DNA of 64,000 bases from Chromatiaceae bacterium (lineage in GTDB: Bacteria; Pseudomonadota; Gammaproteobacteria; Chromatiales; Chromatiaceae), in the NCBI GenBank assembly GCA_024235255.1, contig JACKMT010000003.1, forward strand, positions 248,001-312,000, written 5' to 3'. The notes under the pieces were generated by a model. The model saw nothing but the letters and a program-made list of their open reading frames with translations. It did not search any database and was not told the origin of the DNA. Below, one piece after another: positions 18,076-26,447 of the stretch. Made by a program: the position numbers and the translations under genes. The stretch's first letter is position 1. The number at the start of each line of letters is the position of its first letter.

Positions 18076-18191
18076 TCCAGTGCAGTGAAGCTTTATTCAA
18101 CAGCCATTCTAGCGCCGAACAAAGATTTAATCTAAGTTATTGTACCAATTCGAACTATCCAATAAGCACAACAGCCTGCGCCGGTCCCATC

Positions 18192-20234
18192 TTAAGACGG
18201 AAAGGTGAATGGTTCCAACTCTTCCGGACGGACAATCGGTTCGGCCGGCCAGGTGAATCGAAACAGTGCGCCCTTTCCCGGTTCCGACTCCAGTGTTATC
18301 CAGCCTCCCTGCTCCTCGACGATCTTTTTGACCAGCGCGAGGCCGATGCCGGTATTGCTGCCGTAGTCTTTCGCCTGTAGCGTCTGGAATATCATAAAGA
18401 CCTTCTTGTGGTATTCGGGAGAGATACCCGGGCCATCGTCTGCAACCGAGAATTCGTAGAAGCGCCGTATTCTTCTGCACTCGACTCTTATGCGGCCTTT
18501 TTTACCGCCGTGATGCTTCAGGCTGTTGCTGATGAGATTGGAAAACACCTGGCCGAGCAGCAGCCGATCGGTGTGAAACTCAGGCAGCTCCTTGCCGAGT
18601 TTGATGGTAAAACCTCTGGGCGGGGAGAGCGAGTCGATTATCTCCTCCAGCAACGCACGGGTGTCCACCAAAACATTCGAACCTTCGGTTCGCCCTACCC
18701 GGGAGTACTCCAGCAGACCTTCGATAAGGGCGTTCATACGCTTCACGCGGTCCTGCAGTAAAGCGAGCTGTTCGCCCGACTCCTCGTCGAGCTTTCCCTC
18801 CAGACCCTCACTGATCCAGTCTGCAAGATTGCCGATCGCCCGCAACGGCGCTTTCAGGTCATGCGAGGCGACATAGGCGAACTGCTCCAGGTCGCGGGCG
18901 CGTCTCTCTGCCTCTGAGCTGCGCACTGCAACCCGGTATTCGAGGTCGTTGTTCAGCTCAGTCAGCTCCTGTTCTGCGGCCTTCCGCTCCATGATCTCCT
19001 TGTTCAGAGCGCTGTTGGCGTCGCTTAATTCCTGGGTTCGCAGGTCCACCAACTCCCTGATCTTCCGGGCGCGCCCCACCAAAGTGGCTACATAAATCGT
19101 CAGCAGCGCGGTAAAAGCGAGTCCCCCGACCACCACTATCCACCCGCTCCAGGCATCGGGCTGATAGCTGCCGCGAATGTGTGTACAGATGATCTGCCAG
19201 TTGCGGCCGCCGATTGAAAGCGTCTGTTGGTAACTCAGACCGGTTTTGCGCGGCAGCTCCTCCGTCTGATCGATTTCTGTTTGCTTGCGTGAATTGTGGA
19301 AATAGAGTTCGACGCTGCGGGATTCATCTGTCGCATCCAACAAGTGGATATCGATGCCGGCATAGCTGAGACTTTCAAGTGCCTGCTCTACGATAGCTCC
19401 GATACGATAGATGCCCACGGCAAATCCGCGGACCTTGCCGGTCTGAGGTTGCTGCAACTCCTCCTCTCCATCCATCAAATCCAGCATGGGGTGAATGACG
19501 GGAACCGAGACCATGAAACCGGTCTGATGGCCCGGATCGCCTGGCAGGTTGATCGGCTGAGATACCTGCAGTTCTTCGGCGTTGCGGCTGCGGGCCAACA
19601 GGGTTGAGACGCTTATATCCGACGCCAGATCGAGGCCAAGCAACTCCCTGTTCTGCTGATAGGGCTGCACGTAGAGCACCGGCAGATAACTATCGCGGCT
19701 GCCGGCTGCGACAATTTCGCCGGTTGCGGTCCGCTCATTAATCGAGTAAGGAGGAAAACTCAGGCGTGCCCGCCGCTCGAACTCCTCACGCTCTGAATGG
19801 ATGACAAAGGGCACCCACTGCAGCGACTCTATACCGATATGGCGTTTGACGGCGGGTTCGACAAATTTGCGAAACTCCCGTCTTCTGATCTGAGGGGAAG
19901 CTTCGAAATAGGTGGCGACATCCTGAACCGTGGAGAGGGCATATTCGATTTCCCGCCGAATCACCAGCACCCGGTCCTGGGATGCTTCATTGAATTCGGT
20001 GGTAACCTGCTGCCTCTCCCAACTGGAAACCTGGCGGAAGAAATAGAGCGTATTGACAAAACCCAGCAGGGCCACCACGAATACCGGAGAATAGCCCCAC
20101 CAAATGGAGCCGATCTGCAGTGGGAAGCCTATACGCGCGCTGTTTTCGCTCCACTGCTGTTTGAGCCGAACGGCTAATGTCCGGGCGGTTTTCAATAACG
20201 CGGACATTATCGCAGTGGGCGGTAAGCGCCTCAT
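18192..20234 (-). CDS. CHASE-domain sensor histidine kinase
   Basis: Membrane sensor kinase of 680 aa. A membrane helix at about 50-66 and a second at about 365-388 bracket a periplasmic CHASE ligand-binding domain (about 95-300). A coiled coil follows (LVDLRTQELSDANSALNKE), then HisKA with His458 in YVASHDLKAPLRAI, and an ATPase domain with N (LISNSLKHHGG), G1 (DDGPGIS) and G2 (GIGLALVKKI) boxes. CHASE domains sense small extracellular molecules; the ligand is unknown. It precedes the single-domain response regulator. The region upstream contains a three-hairpin repeat. Confidence 0.9.
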   Translation of the reverse strand: MRRLPPTAIMSALLKTARTLAVRLKQQWSENSARIGFPLQIGSIWWGYSPVFVVALLGFVNTLYFFRQVSSWERQQVTTEFNEASQDRVLVIRREIEYALSTVQDVATYFEASPQIRRREFRKFVEPAVKRHIGIESLQWVPFVIHSEREEFERRARLSFPPYSINERTATGEIVAAGSRDSYLPVLYVQPYQQNRELLGLDLASDISVSTLLARSRNAEELQVSQPINLPGDPGHQTGFMVSVPVIHPMLDLMDGEEELQQPQTGKVRGFAVGIYRIGAIVEQALESLSYAGIDIHLLDATDESRSVELYFHNSRKQTEIDQTEELPRKTGLSYQQTLSIGGRNWQIICTHIRGSYQPDAWSGWIVVVGGLAFTALLTIYVATLVGRARKIRELVDLRTQELSDANSALNKEIMERKAAEQELTELNNDLEYRVAVRSSEAERRARDLEQFAYVASHDLKAPLRAIGNLADWISEGLEGKLDEESGEQLALLQDRVKRMNALIEGLLEYSRVGRTEGSNVLVDTRALLEEIIDSLSPPRGFTIKLGKELPEFHTDRLLLGQVFSNLISNSLKHHGGKKGRIRVECRRIRRFYEFSVADDGPGISPEYHKKVFMIFQTLQAKDYGSNTGIGLALVKKIVEEQGGWITLESEPGKGALFRFTWPAEPIVRPEELEPFTFPS

Positions 20235-20583
20235 TTTGAGATCTCCGGAGCAACCATCGAGTGACTCACAAAGGGCTTTACAGGGAATTCAATCGTCATC
20301 ATTTGCTGCCGGATAACTAAGGTTAGATCGTCAACGAGGTATAAAACCTCGCTGACGACCAAAGGGGAGAGCAACACTTCTCCCCTTTGGCAACCCCATG
20401 GTTTTGTTCCCGCCGCAAGCGGCGGGGTATTTCTGAATAAGCCAAAGGATAGGTTATTTCCGCAACCACCTGCCATCAACTTCTCCGGCAACAATTCTGT
20501 ACGATAACTTTTGATCATTTCCGGGAGCCGCCTATACTGGGTTTGAACCCGCCGGGATCACCTGCACGGGGAGTTCTGAAATA
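20235..20583. other. Divergent intergenic region carrying a three-hairpin repeat
   Basis: Lies between the kinase (minus) and the carrier gene (plus). About a third of it is the repeat at 20326-20435. The rest has no credible frame. GGGGAG at about 20570 fits as ribosome binding site for the TTG start at 20584. Confidence 0.55.
20326..20435. repeat. Three-hairpin interspersed repeat, copy 1
   Basis: Three consecutive stems: CGTCA-CGAGGT paired with ACCTCG-TGACG (20329-20357); CCAAAGGGGAGA paired with its exact complement (20359-20390); and CCCGCCGC-AA-GCGGCGGG (20410-20427), followed by TATTTCTG. A second copy in the same orientation is at 58438-58567, with the same start (GATCGTCAACGAGG), same second and third stems and same tail. 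Here it sits between divergent genes, so termination cannot be its only role. Confidence 0.75.
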
Positions 20584-21912
20584 TTGCACTTTTTCAATCG
20601 TCCCGCAAAGCTCACGCTGCAACTGCTTGTGCAGCGCTCGATAAACCTTAAACCGGGCGAAGGCCGTGCGGTTTGCTGGTCATTCCTCTATTTTTTTTCT
20701 CTCCTCAGCAGCTACTACATACTTCGGCCGATTCGCGACGAGATGGGCATCGCTGCAGGCGTAGAGCGGTTGCAATGGCTGTTTACCGGCACCTTCGTCG
20801 CCATGCTGCTGGTGGTGCCCTTGTTCGGCTGGATAACTTCACGTTACCGGCGCAGCAGGTTTCTACCGATTATTTATGGTTTCTTTATTGTCAATATAGT
20901 GCTGTTCTACTTTCTGTTCGAAGCGGATACCGGGCGAGCATGGGTTGCCGGCCTGTTTTTTATCTGGCTCAGCGTATTCAATCTCTTTGTCGTATCGGTT
21001 TACTGGAGTTTCATGGCGGACCTGTTTCGCAACGAACAGGCCAAGCGGCTGTTTGGATTCATCGCGACCGGGGGAACGGCTGGGGCAATTGCGGGCCCGG
21101 CCTTGACCGCGATTCTGGTGCAGCAGTTGGGCAGCAGCCGGCTGCTGCTGATCTCAGCACTCCTGCTTGGTCTTTCGGTGCTCTGCATTCATCGCCTGCT
21201 TGCCTGGCAGGAGGCAGCAACGCCCGCAGCGGGAGCAGCAGCGGAAGCGCCGCTCGGCGGCGGCGTGCTGAATGGACTATTTCTGGTTTTGCGCTCCCCC
21301 TATCTGTTGGGCATTTGCGCGCTGATTCTGCTGTATGCATCGCTCTCGACCTTTCTCTATATGCAGCAGGCGCAGATCGTCCGGGATGCATTCGACGACC
21401 CCGCGACCCGAACCGCGGTATTTGCGGGTATTGATTTCGCCGTCAATCTCCTGACCCTGCTGATCCAGGCTTTTTTTACCGGGCGTCTGGTGCAATGGAT
21501 CGGTCTGGCAAAGACGCTTGCGTTGATTCCGCTGCTGCTCAGTTTTGGTTTTCTGGTATTGGGATTGCAGCCGCTGCTGCCGGTTTTGATTGTGGTTCAG
21601 GTCGTCAGGCGCGCCGGCAATTACGCCATCATGCGTCCGGCACGGGAGATGCTTTATGTTGTGGTCAGCCGCGAGCAGAAGTATAAGGCAAAGAATTTCA
21701 TCGATACCGTGGTTTATCGCGGCGGCGATGCGTTGAGTTCCTGGGTATATTCCGGTATGCGCGGCTTCGGGCTGACGTTGTCGGCCGTCGCCTGGATAGC
21801 GGTGCCCCTGGCACTGCTGTGGGCATGGATCGCCCTGCGTTTAGGGCAGCAGCAGAGCGTGCTGAGCAGGCACCGCAGTCAACCAATGGAGAGATCGGAA
21901 CATGAAAGGTGA
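20584..21912 (+). CDS. NTP/NDP exchange transporter-like membrane carrier (MFS superfamily)
   Basis: A 442-aa integral membrane protein with about 12 helices. Its first part (INLKPGEGRAVCWSFLYFFSLLSSYYILRPIRDEMG) has the pattern I know from ATP/ADP translocase-like carriers of the AAA family found in free-living bacteria. Those relatives are annotated as nucleotide exchangers, but substrates outside intracellular parasites are unproven. The start is a TTG preceded by GGGGAG; no in-frame ATG lies nearby. It overlaps the next gene by 11 bases, so the two are translated together. The Ala-rich stretch near residue 220 is the central cytoplasmic loop. Confidence 0.8.
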   Translation: MHFFNRPAKLTLQLLVQRSINLKPGEGRAVCWSFLYFFSLLSSYYILRPIRDEMGIAAGVERLQWLFTGTFVAMLLVVPLFGWITSRYRRSRFLPIIYGFFIVNIVLFYFLFEADTGRAWVAGLFFIWLSVFNLFVVSVYWSFMADLFRNEQAKRLFGFIATGGTAGAIAGPALTAILVQQLGSSRLLLISALLLGLSVLCIHRLLAWQEAATPAAGAAAEAPLGGGVLNGLFLVLRSPYLLGICALILLYASLSTFLYMQQAQIVRDAFDDPATRTAVFAGIDFAVNLLTLLIQAFFTGRLVQWIGLAKTLALIPLLLSFGFLVLGLQPLLPVLIVVQVVRRAGNYAIMRPAREMLYVVVSREQKYKAKNFIDTVVYRGGDALSSWVYSGMRGFGLTLSAVAWIAVPLALLWAWIALRLGQQQSVLSRHRSQPMERSEHER

Positions 21913-22837
21913 AGCCTTTAACAGTGATCGCAGAGGTTTTCTAAAATTCGCCGCCGCGATGGCTGGCGGCTGCTGGCTCTGGTCCGGCGGCATGGCCAGG
22001 GCGGGCGGTTCACCTATCACCAAAACCATACCTTCCAGCGGGGAGTCGCTGCCGGTCATCGGCATGGGTACTTCGCGCACCTTCGATGCGGTTGGCAATC
22101 CGGCGATGATGGCAAATCTCGGTGCCGTGCTGGAGGCATTTTTTCAGCATGGCGGCAGGCTAATCGACTCTTCGCCAATGTACGGCTCCGCAGAGCAGGC
22201 GATCGGCATCCTGTTGCACGGCATCAAGCAGCCGGATGCTCTGTTTGCAGCCACCAAAGTCTGGACCGATGGCAGGGAGAGCGGCAGGCAGCAGATGGCG
22301 TATTCGCGGCAGTTGTGGGGCTTGGAACGTTTCGATCTGATGCAGATACACAACCTGCGCGACTGGCGGATCCACCTGGAGACGCTCAACGAGATGAAGT
22401 CGCAGGGGCGCATCCGGTATCTGGGGATCACCACCTCGCATGGACGCAGCCATGCCGAACTTGCATCCGTACTCGAACGGCACCCGTTTGATTTCGTGCA
22501 GCTCAGTTACAATATCGAGGAGCGCGAGGTAGAGCGGGTGCTGTTGCCGTTGGCACTGGAGAAGGGTATCGCGGTGATCGTCAATCGGCCGTTCGCGCGC
22601 GGCAGTCTGTTCAGAAAGTCAGGCGACAAGCCGCTGCCTGAATGGGCGCAGGCGATCGGCTGCAGCAGCTGGGGGCAGTTTTTCCTGAAATACGCGATAT
22701 CCCACCCCGCAGTCACCTGCGCGATTCCTGCCACTGCGAAGACTCACCATATGGTAGACAACATGGGTGCCGGGTACGGTGTACTCCCCGACAGTGAGAT
22801 GCGCTCACGCATGGCTGCATACTATTCATCGCTGTAG
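21902..22837 (+). CDS. Aldo/keto reductase with Tat signal
   Basis: NAD(P)H-dependent oxidoreductase of 311 aa. The N-terminus has a twin-arginine signal (DRRGFLKFAAAMAGG), so the folded enzyme is expected in the periplasm or at the membrane. The family tetrad is visible: Asp-Tyr in DSSPMYGSAE, Lys in ATKVWTDG, His in MQIHNLRD. An exported aldo/keto reductase is unusual because NADPH is not available outside the cytoplasm; the cofactor may be inserted before export or the activity may differ. It is coupled by an 11-base overlap to the nucleotide-exchanger-like carrier. Confidence 0.85.
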   Translation: MKGEAFNSDRRGFLKFAAAMAGGCWLWSGGMARAGGSPITKTIPSSGESLPVIGMGTSRTFDAVGNPAMMANLGAVLEAFFQHGGRLIDSSPMYGSAEQAIGILLHGIKQPDALFAATKVWTDGRESGRQQMAYSRQLWGLERFDLMQIHNLRDWRIHLETLNEMKSQGRIRYLGITTSHGRSHAELASVLERHPFDFVQLSYNIEEREVERVLLPLALEKGIAVIVNRPFARGSLFRKSGDKPLPEWAQAIGCSSWGQFFLKYAISHPAVTCAIPATAKTHHMVDNMGAGYGVLPDSEMRSRMAAYYSSL

Positions 22838-22873
22838 CATCTGTCTGGAAGCTGTCGCTTAATCCCCGGTAGG

Positions 22874-24841
22874 TTATTTCAGTGCATTTGCCAGTGTTTC
22901 GATGCGTTCTACTATGTGGCCAGAAAGCGCTGAAACCTCATTGCAGACCGACTCTGCACGCGCTTCATCGCCGCTCCCCCGCAGTGCGATTACCTGCTGA
23001 ATCAATCTGTGAATCTGCTCGTGTGGCTGCTCGATTGCCTTAAACTCTGCCATCTGGCCGAAGCGTTCCATGCCCGTGCCGTAATACCATTTACCCAGGT
23101 CGCAATGATGATGGGATACCGCCTGCTCCTGGGAGAGATGTTCTTTCCCGTCGAGAAAATTCCGTAATCTCGCTTTCCAGGCCAGGTGTGCGGTTTTCGC
23201 CTGCTGGAAAACAATTTGTTCATCTTGCTCGAAACGGAACTGCTGCATCTCAATCGTAACACCTGCCAGAGCTTGGGCCAGCTCCATCGTTACACTATCG
23301 GTAACGTCAGCGTGTTGAACCGTACCGGCAGCGAGACTGTCAACGGTGAGAAGATTTTGGTTGACCTCCTCAATCACGGCCGACTGTTCCTCGGATGCCG
23401 TGGCGATCTGAGCCGTCATATCAGTAATTGCATTGACGGAATCTACAATCATTTTTAGTGTCGTGCCGGCGCGCTCCGCTTGAGTTACGGTGGCTGAAAC
23501 CTTTCCCTGTCCGGCTTCGATCATTTTTGTAGCCGACTCCGCTTGTGTTTGCAGACGCTCAATCAGCTCTCGTATTTCATTGGTGGATTCCTGTGAACGG
23601 TATGCGAGCGCACGTACTTCGTCCGCAACGACGGCAAATCCTCGGCCTTGCTCACCGGCCCTTGCTGCTTCGATAGCTGCATTTAACGCCAATAGGTTGG
23701 TCTGTTCGGCAATGCCACGGATGACATCAAGAATGCTTCCAATATTGTTGGTTTCCGTACGAAGTATGCCGATAGCTGCAGCCGCGTCGTTGAACTCCTG
23801 CGCAAACAAAGTGATAGACCGAACGGCTTGATTGATGACACTCAGCCCCTCAGCGGCCAGATGATCGGTTTGCAGAGTGGAAGCGGAAACCTGACTGGCG
23901 TTGCTGGCAATCTCCCGCGCTGTTGTAGACATCTCTTCTGCTGCTACCGCCACGGACTGAGTATTCGTGCGCAACGCCTGCATGCTCGTTTTGGTTGAAC
24001 CTGCGGCGATCGTCAACTTGTCGCTGGTATCTCCAAAAGCGGCGGTCATCATCGCGGTTTTCTTTAACGCATCGTGGACCTTACAGATAAAAGCATTGAT
24101 ATTCCGGGAGACCAGGCCGATCTCATCTTCGCGGCTGCCATCCAGCCGGCGCGTTAAGTCGCCATCTCCCCTGGCCAGGTGTTCAGCCAGCGCGGCCGTA
24201 TTGCAGATCGGACCTATAACCCAGCGGAACAGGAACACACCACTTGCAACGATGGCCAAGGTTAACAACACTGCGCCGACCACTATCCAGAATTGAAGAT
24301 CGCCAGCCAATACAATGGATTGGTTTAGTGTGGATTCCGATAACGCTTGAGCGGAACTCATGGCTCGAGAGAGCTCTTCTTGAATTGTCTCGGATACCCG
24401 GTCGAACTCTCCCATCATCTTGTTGCCGGCCGACGGACCGAGCTCGACATACGTTTGGGCCATCCGTTGCCCGGTCTTATAGTAAGCAGCGATGTCTGCG
24501 CCCATCTTTGCGTATAAATCACTTTGCGCTGGATTGAGGCTGGCAAGTGCTTGGATTATCTCGGTTGCATCGCTGTAGTGTGCAGCAGCTTGATCAAATC
24601 CGTCATTTAGTCCATCCAGCCCGCGTGTCGCACTGATGTCCGTCAGCCACTGCTGAATTTGAACAACTGCCAGTTTAAGTTCATACGACTTCGAGAAAAC
24701 TGCCGATGATCTATCGCGGATGTCCAATGCACTCTGCTCTATCTGAAAAGATTTCAACGCGATAGTTAACGTCTGGATACAGGTCACTATGATAAATAGC
24801 GCTATGACAATAACTATCTTACTTTTCAATGAATTAAACAT
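22874..24841 (-). CDS. Methyl-accepting chemotaxis protein with C-terminal CZB domain
   Basis: Chemoreceptor of 655 aa. Membrane helices at about 8-28 and 184-205 enclose a helical periplasmic sensor. A HAMP domain follows (about 207-260), then the methylation/signalling domain with the conserved hairpin tip EQTNLLALNAAIEAARAGEQ. A C-terminal chemoreceptor zinc-binding domain (about 545-650) carries AHLAWKARL, HHHCDLGKWYYG and PHEQIH as metal ligands. CZB domains bind zinc and have been tied to sensing zinc or oxidants. The ATG at 24841 is chosen because AGGGGA precedes it by 5-6 bases and it puts the first helix at the N-terminus. No che genes are adjacent. Confidence 0.92.
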   Translation of the reverse strand: MFNSLKSKIVIVIALFIIVTCIQTLTIALKSFQIEQSALDIRDRSSAVFSKSYELKLAVVQIQQWLTDISATRGLDGLNDGFDQAAAHYSDATEIIQALASLNPAQSDLYAKMGADIAAYYKTGQRMAQTYVELGPSAGNKMMGEFDRVSETIQEELSRAMSSAQALSESTLNQSIVLAGDLQFWIVVGAVLLTLAIVASGVFLFRWVIGPICNTAALAEHLARGDGDLTRRLDGSREDEIGLVSRNINAFICKVHDALKKTAMMTAAFGDTSDKLTIAAGSTKTSMQALRTNTQSVAVAAEEMSTTAREIASNASQVSASTLQTDHLAAEGLSVINQAVRSITLFAQEFNDAAAAIGILRTETNNIGSILDVIRGIAEQTNLLALNAAIEAARAGEQGRGFAVVADEVRALAYRSQESTNEIRELIERLQTQAESATKMIEAGQGKVSATVTQAERAGTTLKMIVDSVNAITDMTAQIATASEEQSAVIEEVNQNLLTVDSLAAGTVQHADVTDSVTMELAQALAGVTIEMQQFRFEQDEQIVFQQAKTAHLAWKARLRNFLDGKEHLSQEQAVSHHHCDLGKWYYGTGMERFGQMAEFKAIEQPHEQIHRLIQQVIALRGSGDEARAESVCNEVSALSGHIVERIETLANALK

Positions 24842-25218
24842 GTTTCCCCTGCTGTTTTTTTCCGGGTATTGACAGGCGTGACAGAGCAAAAAAGATCCCC
24901 TGAAGACTAGTTCGGCAAATTGCCAGGTAACTTTAAATACTACTTCGACGCCAGGTTCGCCTTGTGAGATATGCGGGCTAGAGAAGTACTGTGTGGAATG
25001 CAGACAAAGGAGAAGAATCTTGGTGTTACAACGGCCGGGTTCGATAGCGACTCCGGCCGTTTGCATTGCACCCCGCTAAATGCTGCAGTACGCCCCTGTT
25101 ATTGCTGCAGTGCATAAATCGAGGCTCAGATACCTGTCAAAAGCGGGCTCTGTATGTGTTGAAAAACAGTTGGTGACTTAAGTACAGTGTTTTTTCTGGT
25201 GCCAAAGCCTGGGCGGAC
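24842..25218. other. Gene-free region upstream of the chemoreceptor
   Basis: No credible frame on either strand. It contains the chemoreceptor's ribosome binding site at its left end, and at its right end the border of the 273-bp palindromic element. I see no recognisable promoter. Confidence 0.5.
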
Positions 25219-25491
25219 TAGAACCTATCTCATCATCCCCCGCGAACCGCGTTGCAGTCCGAAATGCGTACCTGCAAGGCGCGCTGCGCAGCACAGTACA
25301 CAATGTACAGGCAAGCAGCGCAACACCGCAGGGACGCATTTCGGACGCAACCCCTTGGGGACCGGGCGATTTTGGCTCCTGGCTTTGTTGCGGCTCGCTC
25401 ATGTAGCATCGGCTACACCACGCTCGCCGCGTCGCGCCATGAACCAAAATCGCCACGGTCGCGGCCGCGCGGGATGATGAGATAGGTTCTA
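25219..25491. mobile_element. Long (273 bp) non-autonomous element with terminal inverted repeats
   Basis: The 21-base arms, 25219-25239 and 25471-25491, are perfect complements and match the ends of the 60-bp copy at 16410. Inside are two further long hairpins. Hairpin A spans 25251-25351: GTCCGAAATGCGT pairs at 25257 and 25334, with an inner GTAC-ACAAT-GTAC. Hairpin B spans 25360-25460: GGCGATTTTGG pairs at 25365 and 25444, with an inner TGTAGC-GCTACA. No transposase frame is present. Both copies are bordered by TA, which would fit a MITE mobilised by an IS630/Tc1-type enzyme, but that is inference. Confidence 0.7.
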
Positions 25492-25899
25492 GATACCCTT
25501 GGCGTCTTTGAGTTTGGTTCCCTGGAGATTGGCATCGACGAATTGGGCGCCTTTGCACTTGGTCTTTTTGAGATTCGCCTGCTCCAGATTGGCGTTGTTA
25601 AGGTTGGCATGGCGCAGGTCGGCGCCGCGCAAACGCGCATTGCGCAGCAGTGCGCCTTGCAGGTCGGCGCCGCGCAGGCGCGCCTTCCTTAGATCGGCGC
25701 CTTCCAGTTCGGTTCCACGCAGGTTGGCGCCGCGCAGATTGGCATCGCGCAGGTCCACGAAGTGCAGTTTCAGGTCACTCAGATCCTGATCTTTCAGGTC
25801 AACTCCCTTGGTGGTCTCTTTTCTTCTCATTTTTGCCCACTTGTTGAATTCGTCTACCTGCCCTTTCCGCAAAAGGTCCAGCGCCTGTTTGTTTGCCAT
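25489..25899 (-). CDS. Pentapeptide-repeat protein
   Basis: A 136-aa protein. After a charged leader (ANKQALDLLRKGQVDEFNKW) it consists of about 18 A(D/N)Lxx-type repeats (ADLRKARLRGADLQGALLRN), which fold into a right-handed beta-helix. The function of such proteins is usually unknown; some mimic DNA. The ATG at 25899 is preferred over one 17 codons upstream because it begins the leader typical of these proteins. The stop codon TAG is made by the terminal CTAG of the adjacent palindromic element, so the original C-terminus may have been altered by its insertion. Confidence 0.82.
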   Translation of the reverse strand: MANKQALDLLRKGQVDEFNKWAKMRRKETTKGVDLKDQDLSDLKLHFVDLRDANLRGANLRGTELEGADLRKARLRGADLQGALLRNARLRGADLRHANLNNANLEQANLKKTKCKGAQFVDANLQGTKLKDAKGI

Positions 25900-26447
25900 T
25901 GTGTGACTTCCATCCTCTTCGATGCGCAGTCGCCGATCGGCGGACTGCATTGTTTAAGATGATTGCAGCCTGAAGGACACCATATTAGTTTGTTTATGTC
26001 TAGTGCCAGAAGCGCGTAGGGTGACGTTACTACTTGGATGCTCCCAATGAGTTCACTATAGTTTAATCATCCCGGTAAAAAACCTGGGTGCAGCCTGTTA
26101 TTCACGGTATGCATTGTTCACCCAGCCATGAGCATAGCGGGTGTTAATAATCTCAAACACTGAGTGGACATGGTGGTTTGTTGCGCAGGCACCCAACCAA
26201 GCGTCATTGCTATTTAATAATTTACTGCTTATCGGATTGATTTCGGTCACCTGATCGCCAGAACATGCTTCCGCATGGTGGCATAAATCAAACTGTCATA
26301 ATTCTTGAATACGATCGCATGCGAATAAATCTTATTTTTTCAAGCACCAGCCCTTGGCGCGCACCGATTTTGTATCCAGTGGTGGCGGCTGTTCGCAGAT
26401 TGGATTGCAGAATTCTCCAAAGTTAGAAGCACATCAGGAGTTTTTCC
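25900..26447. other. Long 5' region of the 2-oxoacid oxidoreductase operon
   Basis: Nearly 550 bases without a credible gene between the pentapeptide gene (minus) and the 1692-aa oxidoreductase (plus). It is AT-rich toward 26200-26345. CAGGAG at about 26434 is the ribosome binding site for the ATG at 26448. A small stem CATGC-TTCC-GCATG lies near 26264-26277. No regulator site could be assigned by eye; a promoter for the large operon is expected here. Confidence 0.5.

Noticed and set aside
25187..25477. Open frames on both strands across the palindromic element
   Set aside because: They follow from the element's GC-rich inverted repeats; no start signals and no protein-like composition.
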